NCBI GenBank assembly: GCA_937875545.1
Contig: CALLYE010000111.1
Coordinates: forward strand, 1-33,323
Direction of reading: 5' to 3'
DNA length: 33,323 bases
Source: DTU078 sp002397345
GTDB taxonomy: Bacteria > Bacillota > Clostridia > Oscillospirales > CAG-272
The notes beneath the pieces were generated by a model. The model saw only the letters and a program-made list of their open reading frames with translations. It was not told the DNA's origin and did not search any database. Each line of letters starts with the position of its first letter. Positions within the stretch are counted from its first letter, which is position 1. This document shows, in pieces, positions 16,072-24,417 of the stretch. The position numbers and the translations under genes were made by a program.

Positions 16072-17478
16072 TCACTTTATATACTCCGGTAAAAACGCGG
16101 CGTCGATATTATTCGTCACATATCCGCGCAGCTTATCGAGCGAGGCTGTGTAGCCGTAGTTCTGCGTACCCATTTTCGCGGCGAGCGCGTCGCTGTAATC
16201 CTTCATTAAATATATATGCTGCCCGTAAAAGTTTTTAGCGTAAAAAAACACTGTCGGCACGAACATGGGGTCGGCTATGAACCAGCCGTCGTCGCCCTCG
16301 TTTATCGAAAAGGTCATGACCCCGCCGACCATGTTAATCGGCGATGCCATGAGCGACAGGATGTTGCTCAGCGAATAAATGCACAGCGTATCGTTGCCGT
16401 TCTTGCCCCTCAGCCATGTGATCGTCTGCACAACGTGCGGATGGTGTCCGAGGATAACGTCGACTCCGAGGTCAGCCATATACTGCGCCAACGCAGTCTG
16501 CTCTGACGACGGTGTGAAGCTGTTCTCAACGCCCCAATGCACCGACACGAACACCAGGTCGCCGAGCTTTTTCGCCGCCGCTACCTGAGCCGTTATCTTG
16601 GCATAGTCGATATACGGCACATACAGCTCGGTATTTTTGGGCAGCGGAATTCCGTTGGTGGAAAAAGTGTAGGACAGCAGCGCGATCGTCACACCGCCGC
16701 GCGTAACGGTGCGAATGTTTTTATAATCGTCGTAATTTTTATAACCGCCGATCAGCGTAACAGGCTGCGCATTCCAAAAATCAATGGTGTTTTCCAGCCC
16801 GATCGCGCCCTTGTCCGCCATGTGATTGTTTGCGATGTTTACAATATCGAATCCGAGATCGACGAGGTCAAGCCCGAGGTCCTGCGGACTGTTAAAGGTC
16901 GGATAGTTTGAATAACCCAGCTCCGCGCCGCCCATCAGCGTTTCCTGATTGATGAATGAGATGTCGGCGCTTTTTATCATGTCCGCGATATCATCGAACA
17001 GCGGCGCAAAGCAATATTCGCGCGGAGTATTTTTCCCGTACTGTTTTGCTTCCAGCCATATGCCGGTGTGGACGATGCTGTCGCCGACAGCGACAAACGA
17101 ACAGCTCCGCCCGCCTTCGCGCTTTTCCCGCTGCCGCGAAGGAGCGGTATTTATTGATAGACTGCCTTTCGGCAGCTTAATCTCGTCCGGGGGCTGCGTT
17201 TCGGTGTCTGTTTCCGGTGCTGTTACGCCGGCGGTTGTTTCTTCGGCTGTAACAGTGCCGCCCGTATCGGTTTCGACATAAGGTTTTATGGCGACCTGAC
17301 CGGTGATCGGAGTGGTTTCGGCAGAGGTTTGCGCCGGCGCTGATGTTTCTGAGGATTTATCGCGGCTTACGGCGCAGCCCGCGCAGAAGATAACAGCAAA
17401 CGCGATAAGCGCCGCGACCGAGATTTTTATGACAGGGGCGATTATACGCCGCTCGTTATAACAGAAATAATTTTTCAT
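16072..17478 (-). CDS. CapA-family lipoprotein (poly-gamma-glutamate synthesis-type metallophosphatase fold)
   Basis: A 468-residue exported protein. The N-terminus has a signal helix ending FCAGC, with Cys35 as the likely lipidated residue, followed by a Thr/Glu-rich spacer to about residue 125. The CapA (PGA_cap) domain then begins at SFVAVGDSIVHTG. It includes ISFINQETLMGG, NIANNHMADKG and the metal-binding-type GHHPHVVQ. CapA proteins are linked to poly-gamma-glutamate capsule synthesis, but lone CapA-like lipoproteins are common in Clostridia and no capB or capC is seen here. The start overlaps the PP-loop gene as ATGA, so the two are cotranscribed. Confidence 0.88.
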   Translation of the reverse strand: MKNYFCYNERRIIAPVIKISVAALIAFAVIFCAGCAVSRDKSSETSAPAQTSAETTPITGQVAIKPYVETDTGGTVTAEETTAGVTAPETDTETQPPDEIKLPKGSLSINTAPSRQREKREGGRSCSFVAVGDSIVHTGIWLEAKQYGKNTPREYCFAPLFDDIADMIKSADISFINQETLMGGAELGYSNYPTFNSPQDLGLDLVDLGFDIVNIANNHMADKGAIGLENTIDFWNAQPVTLIGGYKNYDDYKNIRTVTRGGVTIALLSYTFSTNGIPLPKNTELYVPYIDYAKITAQVAAAKKLGDLVFVSVHWGVENSFTPSSEQTALAQYMADLGVDVILGHHPHVVQTITWLRGKNGNDTLCIYSLSNILSLMASPINMVGGVMTFSINEGDDGWFIADPMFVPTVFFYAKNFYGQHIYLMKDYSDALAAKMGTQNYGYTASLDKLRGYVTNNIDAAFLPEYIK

Positions 17479-18230
17479 TTTTCGCCGCTTCCTTCTGCTT
17501 TTTCCAGAAGCCCCGCTTTACGGATCGCGCCGAAAATGCGGTGTTTCAACCCCTTATATTCGATGTCCAGCCCGCGCAGCAGCGTTTTAACCGCCTCGCG
17601 CTGGGTATTGCCGTCGGCGGGGCAGGGATTTTTATACACGGGCAGAGCATTGCGCTGTGCAAACGCGCGTATCTCTTTTTCAGGCGCGTATATAAGCGGC
17701 CGGATCACGGTGATATTGCGCCTTGATAGGTATGTGACGGGCAAAAACGCCGCAAGCCGCCCTTCGTGGATGAGGTTGAGAAAAAATGTCTCGATCAGGT
17801 CGTCGAAATGATGTCCGAGCGCGACTTTATTACAGCCCAGCTCCGCCGCGGCTTTATGGAGGATGCCCCGCCGCATGTTCGAGCACAGCGAGCAGGGATT
17901 TTTTTCGCGCCGTTCCTCGAAAATCACACGCGCGAGGTGGGTTTTCACAACCTTATATCTCACGCCCAGCGTTTCACACAGCGCGGTAATTGCGGCGGGA
18001 TCAAATTCGGGATAACCGAGCTCGCTGAAGCCCATATCGATGGAAACAGCGCAAAGCTCGAATTTATAAGGATAAAATCTGCGCAGCTCGGAGAGCGCGC
18101 AGAGCAGGGTCAACGAATCTTTGCCGCCGGAGATGCCGATGGCGATGCGGTCACCGTCGGCGATCATATTAAATTCATCGGCGGCGCGGCGGGTATAGCT
18201 TAAAATATGCTTTTTTCCTTCAAAATCCAT
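17475..18230 (-). CDS. TtcA-family tRNA-thiolation PP-loop ATPase
   Basis: A 251-residue cytoplasmic protein with the PP-loop SGGKDS (34-39). Cys113 and Cys116 in CSLC, and Cys203 in CPADGNTQR, match the iron-sulfur/thiolation cysteines of TtcA. TtcA makes 2-thiocytidine at position 32 of some tRNAs through an adenylated intermediate. The ATG at 18230 (MDFEGKK) is chosen; an in-frame TTG three codons earlier is possible, and neither has a clear ribosome binding site. It overlaps the downstream CapA gene by four bases. Other TtcA/TtuA-like enzymes modify different tRNA positions, so the exact product is less certain than the family. Confidence 0.87.
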   Translation of the reverse strand: MDFEGKKHILSYTRRAADEFNMIADGDRIAIGISGGKDSLTLLCALSELRRFYPYKFELCAVSIDMGFSELGYPEFDPAAITALCETLGVRYKVVKTHLARVIFEERREKNPCSLCSNMRRGILHKAAAELGCNKVALGHHFDDLIETFFLNLIHEGRLAAFLPVTYLSRRNITVIRPLIYAPEKEIRAFAQRNALPVYKNPCPADGNTQREAVKTLLRGLDIEYKGLKHRIFGAIRKAGLLEKAEGSGEK

Positions 18231-18371
18231 AAAACTCAAACAAAAGATTCAATTATTGCCTTGTTCCTGCATAAAATCAATACGAGGGTAGTAAATTTGA
18301 AAAAGTTTCAAATAGGGAGTTTTGCGCGTTCACAAAACACTCCGCCCTAACAATAAAAGGGGGTCATATCC

Positions 18372-18938
18372 ATGGCCATTAAAATATATATCGACCAGGG
18401 TCATAATCCGGTAAACCCAAACGCGGGCGCGGAGGGAAACGGTCTGCGCGAACAGGATATTACATATGAGATAGGCGTGCTGCTTGCCGACCTGCTGCGC
18501 GGCAACGGCAATTTCGAGGTCATGCTGTCGCGCAATACACCAACAGAAATGGTCGGCACCACCAACGCGGAAAGCCTTCGTATCCGCGTTGACGAAGCGA
18601 ACGCGTGGCACGCGAACTTTTTCATCAGCATTCACAACAACGCGTCGGTGAATACTTCCGCGTCGGGGACAGAAGCGCTTGCCTATTCGCGCAGGTCGCA
18701 GGGCTATGTAATGGGCGAACATATAACTCAGTGGGTGTCGCGTCTGACGGGACTGCGCAACCGCGGCGTGACGCTGCGTCCGGGACTTTATGTGCTGCGT
18801 TATACGGATATGCCCGCCGTTATTGCCGAGCTTGCCTATATAACAAACGCGCACGACGCGGCGCTGCTGTCACAGCAGCCGGAATTGTTCGCCGACGCGA
18901 TGTACCGCGCGATACTCGAATATTACGGGCTGGGATAA
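18372..18938 (+). CDS. N-acetylmuramoyl-L-alanine amidase (Amidase_3)
   Basis: A 188-residue single-domain zinc amidase that cleaves the muramoyl-peptide bond of peptidoglycan. Zinc ligands are seen as His11 (DQGHNP), Glu27 (GLRE) and His88 (SIHNN), and the catalytic glutamate is Glu153 (VIAELAYITN). There is no signal peptide or cell-wall-binding domain, so it acts inside the mother cell, in a spore context, or is exported by an unusual route. AAGGGGG lies about 8 bases upstream. The 5' leader has two imperfect hairpins (about 18295-18314 and 18315-18343). It ends four bases before the convergent glycosidase gene, with no terminator between. Confidence 0.92.
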   Translation: MAIKIYIDQGHNPVNPNAGAEGNGLREQDITYEIGVLLADLLRGNGNFEVMLSRNTPTEMVGTTNAESLRIRVDEANAWHANFFISIHNNASVNTSASGTEALAYSRRSQGYVMGEHITQWVSRLTGLRNRGVTLRPGLYVLRYTDMPAVIAELAYITNAHDAALLSQQPELFADAMYRAILEYYGLG

Positions 18939-18942
18939 ACTT

Positions 18943-21234
18943 TTACAGCGGGAATTTTCCCATACTGACCCAGAATACCGAGGTTTTACTGGGCAGCGTC
19001 AGTTTTGCCGTTGTATGCATACCGGCGGAATCGGATGCCAGCCTGCGTATCTTGCCGGTGTGCGGGTTCCATTCCTCCAGCGCGTGTAAACCGCGCAATT
19101 TTACCGCTCCCTCGTAATCCGCGGTGGTGGTATTTGAAAAATACCAGATATCACAGCCTGCGCGACGTTTGTGGATGTAGTTGAACATACCGCCGCTGCG
19201 TATGCCGCGGTTGGCGCGCAGCGCCTCGAACGTCGGATAAAAAACGCTCAGAATGCCGCTGTTTTCCACACGCGGCATATCTTCGATGACAACATCCCAG
19301 TCAACGTCGAGCTTACCAAGCACCGCGTCGAGCTGCGGCGCGGCGATGAGGTCGGTGCCGTCGGCGGCAGTCTGCGACAATTGGATGAAATACGCCTCTC
19401 CGCCCGCTCTGTTTTTATTTGTATACACCTGTGTAAACGAGCCTATGTCGCTTTTGGTGACGCCAAAAATATGGTTTATAATTTCCGACAGCTCCCTGTC
19501 GGCGTCCTCGCCTTTTCCGGGCGCGGTAAAGGCGGTGAAGGGCAGGTCGTCTGTGGCGACAAGCTTACCGCCGCGGTCAAAAAAGTCACGCGCGATGCGC
19601 ATACAGCGCAGGTCTATCATCGACGCGCCGGGTAGTATAAGCACATTGAAGCGCATGTCGCCGCGCAAATATAAAACTCCGCCGTCGTCAACACGGTTTT
19701 CGTAAGCACAGTCCCCGTCGTCGCTGTTCTCTGCGGTGCAATAGTTTGCGAACACCTCGGGGTGAATCACCGTAAGATCGCGCCCGCAGTAGTTGAGCAG
19801 GGCGTTTATAATATTCATATAATCGGCGTTTGACGGCGTGGTCGGATATTCAAAATCCGTGTCGAGCCTGCTGTCGTACAGTTTTACCTGCGACTGAAGC
19901 GAATGAATGGGATAAAGCAGCGCGATGTCGCTGAGATGCACGCCGCCGCGCAGCATCGCCTGCGCCCGCGCGGCAAAGTCGCACCACGCGGGGAGCAGCT
20001 CGCCGAGCTTGACCGCGCCGAAAATGTGGTCGCGCGCCATAAGGAGGTTGACGCCCCTTGCCATCGCGTTCATAGCTTCGCTGTATAATATGGTTTTACC
20101 CATGAGGTAGTATTCGCGGAAAATATCGCAGGCAACAAGCGCGCCGCCCCAGCAGTCGGCTGCCGACGACGCGAGTTTTATCCCGTTTGTGCCGTAGGCA
20201 TAGGCATATGACAGCGATGTGCCCGGCGCGTCCGAATATTTTTGGTACAGCATACCGTCGCCAAACAGCCACGGCGCGGCGGTAGCTTTTGGCTCCGCCA
20301 CGCAGCCGGTTGCGATAAGCCCGCGGCTGCGCGCGAAATCGCTCAGCGCGCGGAAGAAACCGTCGGCGAGCAGCTTCGCGCGGCAATTTATCAGCAGCGC
20401 AGCCGCCCGCGCCGATTCCGCACCGGTGTCAAAAAAGAGCGCGGGATAAAAAGGCTCCGCTTGAACACCAAATTCTTTTAGGAAAATCTCGTTAAAATCA
20501 GGGCTCCACTGACGGCGGTTTGCGGTTTGATAGGCGATGCCCTGACTGATTGTCATCGACAGCGCGCCGCTCTCATCCCGCTCCAGCAGACGCTCGAAGG
20601 TAAATTGCAGAAACGCCGCCGACGCGTCGTATGAAAGATAATCGACGCAGTCGGGGTCGGGTTCTTCTTCGCATATGAATTGCAGCAGATTCCAATTGCC
20701 GTCGGGCACGTCCCAGATGATACGGTCAGAAATCAAAAACGGGCGCAGGTCGAGCGTTTGCGCTGTGTCGACTTCATAAGCGCAGACCGACATCAACACG
20801 CCGGGCGTGCGAACAGGGCGGTTCACGCGCTCGTATTCCGAGCACTTGTATTCATACATTTTCAGCAGATGGGCGCGATATTGCGGATTTTGGGCGACAA
20901 ATTTACCGCCGCCGCGTCCGCTGGGATGGCGCTCGTCAAGATCTGTGTCGTCGCACAGCGCGGCAAACAGCCCCGCTTTTTTGATTTTGTCGAGCAGGGC
21001 GCATAGCGCGCCGTAATATTCGTCGCTGCCGTATACGGGCAGCGTAGCTGAGGTCGGCTGCAGTGCGACACCGCCGAAGCCCGCCTTTTTATAGCCCGTT
21101 AAGCGGGTGTTTATAAACTCGCTGTCGGTAATATCACCGTCCAGCGGGAAAAATGTGACCGGTCTGTGCTCGTTTTTAGGATTGGAAAAATATCTGCGCA
21201 GCTCTGCCGGATCTTTTATAGGGTCGGACACCAT
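18943..21234 (-). CDS. Glycosyl hydrolase, GH106-like (possible alpha-L-rhamnosidase)
   Basis: A 763-residue cytoplasmic protein. The N-terminus reads FSNPKNEHRPVTFFPLDGDI and continues GYKKAGFGGVALQP. This is the barrel opening seen in GH106-like enzymes, where a text such as RPxPFWxWN precedes an aggregated barrel start. The C-terminal domain has DIWYFSNTTTADYEGAV and EEWNPHTGKIRRL, also typical of that group. The start is placed at MVSDPIKDP because GGAGG lies 8 bases upstream; extension to 21315 would run over the promoter. It probably hydrolyses plant or mucin-like glycans, possibly rhamnosides. The family is recognised only by these blocks, and catalytic residues were not assigned. Confidence 0.65.
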   Translation of the reverse strand: MVSDPIKDPAELRRYFSNPKNEHRPVTFFPLDGDITDSEFINTRLTGYKKAGFGGVALQPTSATLPVYGSDEYYGALCALLDKIKKAGLFAALCDDTDLDERHPSGRGGGKFVAQNPQYRAHLLKMYEYKCSEYERVNRPVRTPGVLMSVCAYEVDTAQTLDLRPFLISDRIIWDVPDGNWNLLQFICEEEPDPDCVDYLSYDASAAFLQFTFERLLERDESGALSMTISQGIAYQTANRRQWSPDFNEIFLKEFGVQAEPFYPALFFDTGAESARAAALLINCRAKLLADGFFRALSDFARSRGLIATGCVAEPKATAAPWLFGDGMLYQKYSDAPGTSLSYAYAYGTNGIKLASSAADCWGGALVACDIFREYYLMGKTILYSEAMNAMARGVNLLMARDHIFGAVKLGELLPAWCDFAARAQAMLRGGVHLSDIALLYPIHSLQSQVKLYDSRLDTDFEYPTTPSNADYMNIINALLNYCGRDLTVIHPEVFANYCTAENSDDGDCAYENRVDDGGVLYLRGDMRFNVLILPGASMIDLRCMRIARDFFDRGGKLVATDDLPFTAFTAPGKGEDADRELSEIINHIFGVTKSDIGSFTQVYTNKNRAGGEAYFIQLSQTAADGTDLIAAPQLDAVLGKLDVDWDVVIEDMPRVENSGILSVFYPTFEALRANRGIRSGGMFNYIHKRRAGCDIWYFSNTTTADYEGAVKLRGLHALEEWNPHTGKIRRLASDSAGMHTTAKLTLPSKTSVFWVSMGKFPL

Positions 21235-21277
21235 ACGCCTCACCTCCGAAATGTATATATAATTTATCTGTGTGCCT

Positions 21278-21306
21278 ATTATACCATTTAACACCGCGGA
21301 TGTAAA
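21278..21306 (-). promoter_or_regulatory. Sigma-A promoter of the GH106-like gene
   Basis: On the minus strand TTTACA (21301-21306), a 17-base spacer and TATAAT (21278-21283). It lies 43 bases before the chosen start codon. Confidence 0.8.
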
Positions 21307-21340
21307 CCGTTTCAACGGAATTTTCTTTTATCTTTACTTA

Positions 21341-21377
21341 AAAAACAGGGCACCGGGCGGCAGCAGCCGCCCGGTGC
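21341..21377 (-). terminator. Terminator after hpf
   Basis: On the minus strand GCACCGGGCGGC, a four-base loop and GCCGCCCGGTGC (21350-21377) are followed by CCTGTTTTTT. This is a strong intrinsic terminator 17 bases after the hpf stop codon. Confidence 0.9.
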
Positions 21378-21393
21378 GTTTATGTTTTACAGG

Positions 21394-21930
21394 TTATATG
21401 TCGTCCGAGGGGACGATCACTCCATAATTATTATCCTTGCGTTTGTAGACAACGTTTACCTCGCCGGTTTCGTCGTTTTTGAATACATAAAAGCTATGCC
21501 CCAGCAGATTCATCTGTAAAATCGCTTCCTCGGGCGACATGGGCTTGATATAGAATTCTTTTACGCGGATCTTGAATTCCGCTTCTTCCTCAACGGCGTC
21601 GGCGGCATCATTGTCGAATTCGGGTACAAACGCGCCCTCGCGCAGCCGTTTTTCAAGCCGGGTTTTGTTTTTGCGGATCTGACGCTCGATGGCGTCCATT
21701 GCGCGGTCAAGCGCATTGTTAAAGGTGGAGCTTTCTTCCTCGCCGCGGTACAGCGTCCCGCCGGAGGAGATAGTCAGCTCAAGGATTTCGCGGCCGCGCT
21801 TTTTGCTCAGCGTAATGTACGCTATCGCGTCGTCGCGAAAAAACTTGTCGAATTTTTTCAGCTTTTTATCGAACAGCACTTTCAGGTCCTCGGCAATGTC
21901 CATTTGCCTGCCAACTACGTTGATTTTCAT
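21394..21930 (-). CDS. hpf: Ribosome hibernation promoting factor, long form
   Basis: A 178-residue two-domain HPF. The N-terminal domain (about 1-95) is the RaiA/HPF ribosome-binding fold. The C-terminal domain (about 120-178) has KIRVKEFYIKPMSPEEAILQ and LLGHSFYVFKN, typical of the long form that dimerises 70S ribosomes into inactive 100S particles. The start at MKINVVGRQM follows AAGGAAGG. It is a single-gene transcript with its own promoter and a strong terminator. In Gram-positive bacteria it is usually raised in stationary phase or stress; that regulation cannot be read here. Confidence 0.96.
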   Translation of the reverse strand: MKINVVGRQMDIAEDLKVLFDKKLKKFDKFFRDDAIAYITLSKKRGREILELTISSGGTLYRGEEESSTFNNALDRAMDAIERQIRKNKTRLEKRLREGAFVPEFDNDAADAVEEEAEFKIRVKEFYIKPMSPEEAILQMNLLGHSFYVFKNDETGEVNVVYKRKDNNYGVIVPSDDI

Positions 21931-21972
21931 ATTTAATACCTTCCTTTGCCGCATTTTTTGTTCGCTACGTTT

Positions 21973-21981
21973 ATTATAGCA
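21973..21981 (-). promoter_or_regulatory. Extended -10 promoter of hpf
   Basis: On the minus strand TGC-TATAAT (21973-21981) is an extended -10 element 42 bases before the hpf start codon. The -35 position (TTATTA at 17-base spacing) is weak and the region is very AT-rich. Confidence 0.6.
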
Positions 21982-22079
21982 TATAAATCCAAATAATAAA
22001 TAATAATATTTGAATAATAATCGAATTTATATTAATAACCACGGCTGTGTGACAAAGACACGGTATATAATGGGAATAG

Positions 22080-22122
22080 AAGTTCCGGTCGGGCTTTCGT
22101 CAAAGACCCGACCGGAACTTTT
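22080..22122. terminator. Hairpin between hpf promoter and thuA-like gene
   Basis: AAGTTCCGGTCGGG (22080-22093) pairs perfectly with CCCGACCGGAACTT (22107-22120). It lies 25 bases past the 3' end of the minus-strand ThuA-domain gene. The T tract is better on the plus strand (CTTTTAT) than on the minus strand, but the long stem probably ends the minus-strand transcript. Confidence 0.65.
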
Positions 22123-22146
22123 ATAAAAACAAGACAGTGTGCGGTT

Positions 22147-22809
22147 TTACGCTTTCGCCCATTTAACGGCGTTGGTCAGAATCTGCTGGATAGTGGCGTT
22201 GTGATAAATCGGGAAAGTTTCGTGACCGGGCTGGAAGTAGAACACCTTGCCGCGTCCTCTGTGATAGGCGCAGCCCGCGCGGAACACGCGGCAGCCCTCA
22301 AAAGCGCCGATAAACACAAGCTCATCCGGCTGGGGAATATCGAATACTTCGTTATATCCTTCTTCAACCTCGATCTGAATGGGATTGGGAATGCCCTTCG
22401 CGATGGGATGGCCGGGGAGCGTGCACCAAAGCTGCTCTTTAAAGAAACCGGGGACGGAAAGATCGCAGGAAGTTCCCATCAACAGCTTGAAAGGCTTGGA
22501 AAAATGCGCGGAATGCAGCGGAATCAAACCCATGCCGCGCCATACGTGATGCTGTACTCTCTTTGCGATTTCATCGGGAACCTCATGATGAGCGATGTGG
22601 CCCCACCACAGCAGAACGTCGGTATCTTTTAACGCTTCCTCGGAAAGACCGCATTCCGGGTCATCCAGTGTGACCGCCTTTGCGGAAATTTCGGGGTCGA
22701 GGTTCAAAAAATCAGCGATCGTATTGTGCATTCCGTTGGGATATACCGCTTTTACGGCTTCATCGGTTTTATTTTGGCGGTTTTCGCACCAAACAAGGAC
22801 TTTAATCAT
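22147..22809 (-). CDS. ThuA-domain protein (trehalose-utilisation-like)
   Basis: A 220-residue cytoplasmic protein of the ThuA family, a class I glutamine amidotransferase-like fold named from a Rhizobium sugar-utilisation locus. Blocks typical of the family are seen: DVLLWWGHIAHHEV, GLIPLHSAHFSKPFK and GKVFYFQPGHETFP. ThuA-like proteins occur widely next to sugar catabolism genes and are proposed to act on disaccharide derivatives. Here the neighbours are hpf and a tRNA, so context does not help. AAGGAG lies about 10 bases upstream, and it has its own promoter. Confidence 0.9.
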   Translation of the reverse strand: MIKVLVWCENRQNKTDEAVKAVYPNGMHNTIADFLNLDPEISAKAVTLDDPECGLSEEALKDTDVLLWWGHIAHHEVPDEIAKRVQHHVWRGMGLIPLHSAHFSKPFKLLMGTSCDLSVPGFFKEQLWCTLPGHPIAKGIPNPIQIEVEEGYNEVFDIPQPDELVFIGAFEGCRVFRAGCAYHRGRGKVFYFQPGHETFPIYHNATIQQILTNAVKWAKA

Positions 22810-22875
22810 GGCAATTCAGCTCCTTTAATTTTTATCGATTTTATACTGTCATGCGTTTTTGCATGGAATACTATT

Positions 22876-22904
22876 ATTTTACCATGATTTCTTCCCATTG
22901 GCAA
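22876..22904 (-). promoter_or_regulatory. Sigma-A promoter of the ThuA-domain gene
   Basis: On the minus strand TTGCCA (22899-22904), a 17-base spacer and TAAAAT (22876-22881), each one base from consensus. It lies about 65 bases before the start codon. Confidence 0.65.
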
Positions 22905-22979
22905 GAGAGGATTATAATTGTGAACGAAAAAATGTCAAAAAAACGCAGGCTTGTCAATGATGTGAACGAAAAAAACCGC

Positions 22980-23008
22980 TTGACAAACGCGGTAAGATGT
23001 GGTATCCT
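22980..23008 (+). promoter_or_regulatory. Sigma-A promoter of tRNA-Gly
   Basis: TTGACA (22980-22985), a 17-base spacer and TATCCT (23003-23008), 16 bases before the mature tRNA start. TGTGAACGAAAAAA occurs twice just upstream (about 22920 and 22962), suggesting a duplicated upstream segment. Confidence 0.85.
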
Positions 23009-23024
23009 ATAACGGCAATAAAAT

Positions 23025-23098
<74 letters not shown>

Positions 23099-23121
23099 GA
23101 TAGAACCGCTGCGGCGGCAAG

Positions 23122-23172
23122 AAAAACAAGCGTTATCAGGCGGGGAATACCTCCTGATACGCTTGTTTTTTT
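23122..23172 (+). terminator. Terminator after tRNA-Gly
   Basis: AAACAAGCG-T-TATCAGG pairs with CCTGATA-CGCTTGTTT around a short loop, with a single bulged T, and runs into TTTTTTT. It is a strong intrinsic terminator 24 bases after the tRNA. Confidence 0.92.
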
Positions 23173-23189
23173 ATAACGAGGAAAAATAA

Positions 23190-24314
23190 ATGAATAAACC
23201 ATTATTAATTTTAATCCTGCTCGCCGCAATTTATACGTTTTCATCATGCGGCGTTACCGGTACGGGCGGGATTGAAACAGAAACCGATACAACCGACACA
23301 ACAGAGGTGACCGCCTCCGCCTGCGGAGAAACAACGGAAGAAACAACAGGAGCGATTAAAATGACTTACACCAATCCGATTTACGAGTCTGACACCGCCG
23401 ACCCGCATATTATAAAACATGACGGCGTTTATTACATCTTTGCCACCGGTGGCAAGATTATAAAATCCACCGATTTGATTAACTGGCAACCCGTTTACGG
23501 CGGAATGCGCATCAACCCGGGTTGGGGCACTCCGGGCGCGGGGTTTTGGGCGCCCGATGTGGTTAAAATCGGCGATAAATTCATCGTTTACTATTCGCTC
23601 TCGGTGTGGGACGATAAAAATCCCGGCATTGGCACAGCTTCGGCTGACCATCCCGAGGGGCCGTGGACCGACCACGGTAAACTGTTTTTGTCAAAAGAAA
23701 TCGGAGTGGAAAATTCGATAGACCCCGCTGTTTTTACAGCGCGGGACGGCAAGATTTACATGGTTTGGGGCAGCTTCAGGGGCGTATATATGGCGGAGCT
23801 GTCCTCCGACGGCTTGAGCCTTGCGGGCGGTATCGAGGCGGCAAAAAAAGATAAAATTTTAATCGCCGGCAAAGACTACGGATATTGGGAAGGCTCGACT
23901 TTTGAAGCGCCCTATGTGATTTACAAGGACGGCTATTATTATCTTTTCGCGTCAAGCGGCACCTGCTGCGAGGGTCTTAACAGTACATATCACGTAAAAG
24001 TGGGCAGATCCGCTTCTCCGACTGGGCCGTATACCGACAGCGCCGGCAGGAATATGACAGGGCGTAATGTCGGGCATCTCGTTATAAAATCGAGCAAAGA
24101 TTTTGTAGGCCCGGGTCACAATTCTATCGTCATCGACGATAACGGCGATTATTATTTGGTGTATCATGTTTGGAAAAGGGTCATGGAGGACGGGAAAGCC
24201 ACAGGAAAGGGCAGATGGCTCGCTATTGACAAGCTCATCTGGTCGGACGACGGCTGGTGCGAGGTTGAGGGAAAAACGCCGAGCGCCAGTGCCGAATATC
24301 CGGTGGTTAAATAA
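23190..24314 (+). CDS. GH43 arabinanase-like lipoprotein
   Basis: A 374-residue exported enzyme. The signal peptide ends FSSC with Cys20 the probable lipidation site, followed by a Thr/Glu-rich spacer to about residue 57. The GH43 five-bladed propeller begins YTNPIYESDTADPHI. The expected catalytic triad is visible: base Asp71 (TADPH), pKa modulator Asp178 (SIDPAVF) and acid Glu239 (TFEAPYV). WAPDVVKIGDKFIVYYSLS and VWGSF resemble endo-1,5-alpha-L-arabinanases. It probably cleaves arabinan or arabinoxylan side chains outside the cell. CGAGGAAA lies about 8 bases upstream. No own promoter was found between the tRNA terminator and the start. Confidence 0.9.
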   Translation: MNKPLLILILLAAIYTFSSCGVTGTGGIETETDTTDTTEVTASACGETTEETTGAIKMTYTNPIYESDTADPHIIKHDGVYYIFATGGKIIKSTDLINWQPVYGGMRINPGWGTPGAGFWAPDVVKIGDKFIVYYSLSVWDDKNPGIGTASADHPEGPWTDHGKLFLSKEIGVENSIDPAVFTARDGKIYMVWGSFRGVYMAELSSDGLSLAGGIEAAKKDKILIAGKDYGYWEGSTFEAPYVIYKDGYYYLFASSGTCCEGLNSTYHVKVGRSASPTGPYTDSAGRNMTGRNVGHLVIKSSKDFVGPGHNSIVIDDNGDYYLVYHVWKRVMEDGKATGKGRWLAIDKLIWSDDGWCEVEGKTPSASAEYPVVK

Positions 24315-24336
24315 AAACGGAGATACTGACGCGCTT

Positions 24337-24379
24337 GTGGGGGATAAAATCCCCCACGTCCCATTCGCCGCGGCGAATA
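24337..24379. repeat. Two adjacent intergenic palindromes
   Basis: GTGGGGGAT-AAA-ATCCCCCAC (24337-24357) is a perfect hairpin with a short loop. A second palindrome, ATTCGCCGCGGCGAAT (24364-24379), follows at once. No T run follows, so neither is a classic terminator. They resemble the GC-rich palindromes at the window's two ends and may belong to dispersed REP-like elements. Confidence 0.5.
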
Positions 24380-24417
24380 CCCCCGCAATACCGGGCGGAT
24401 TATTAACATGAATAACA

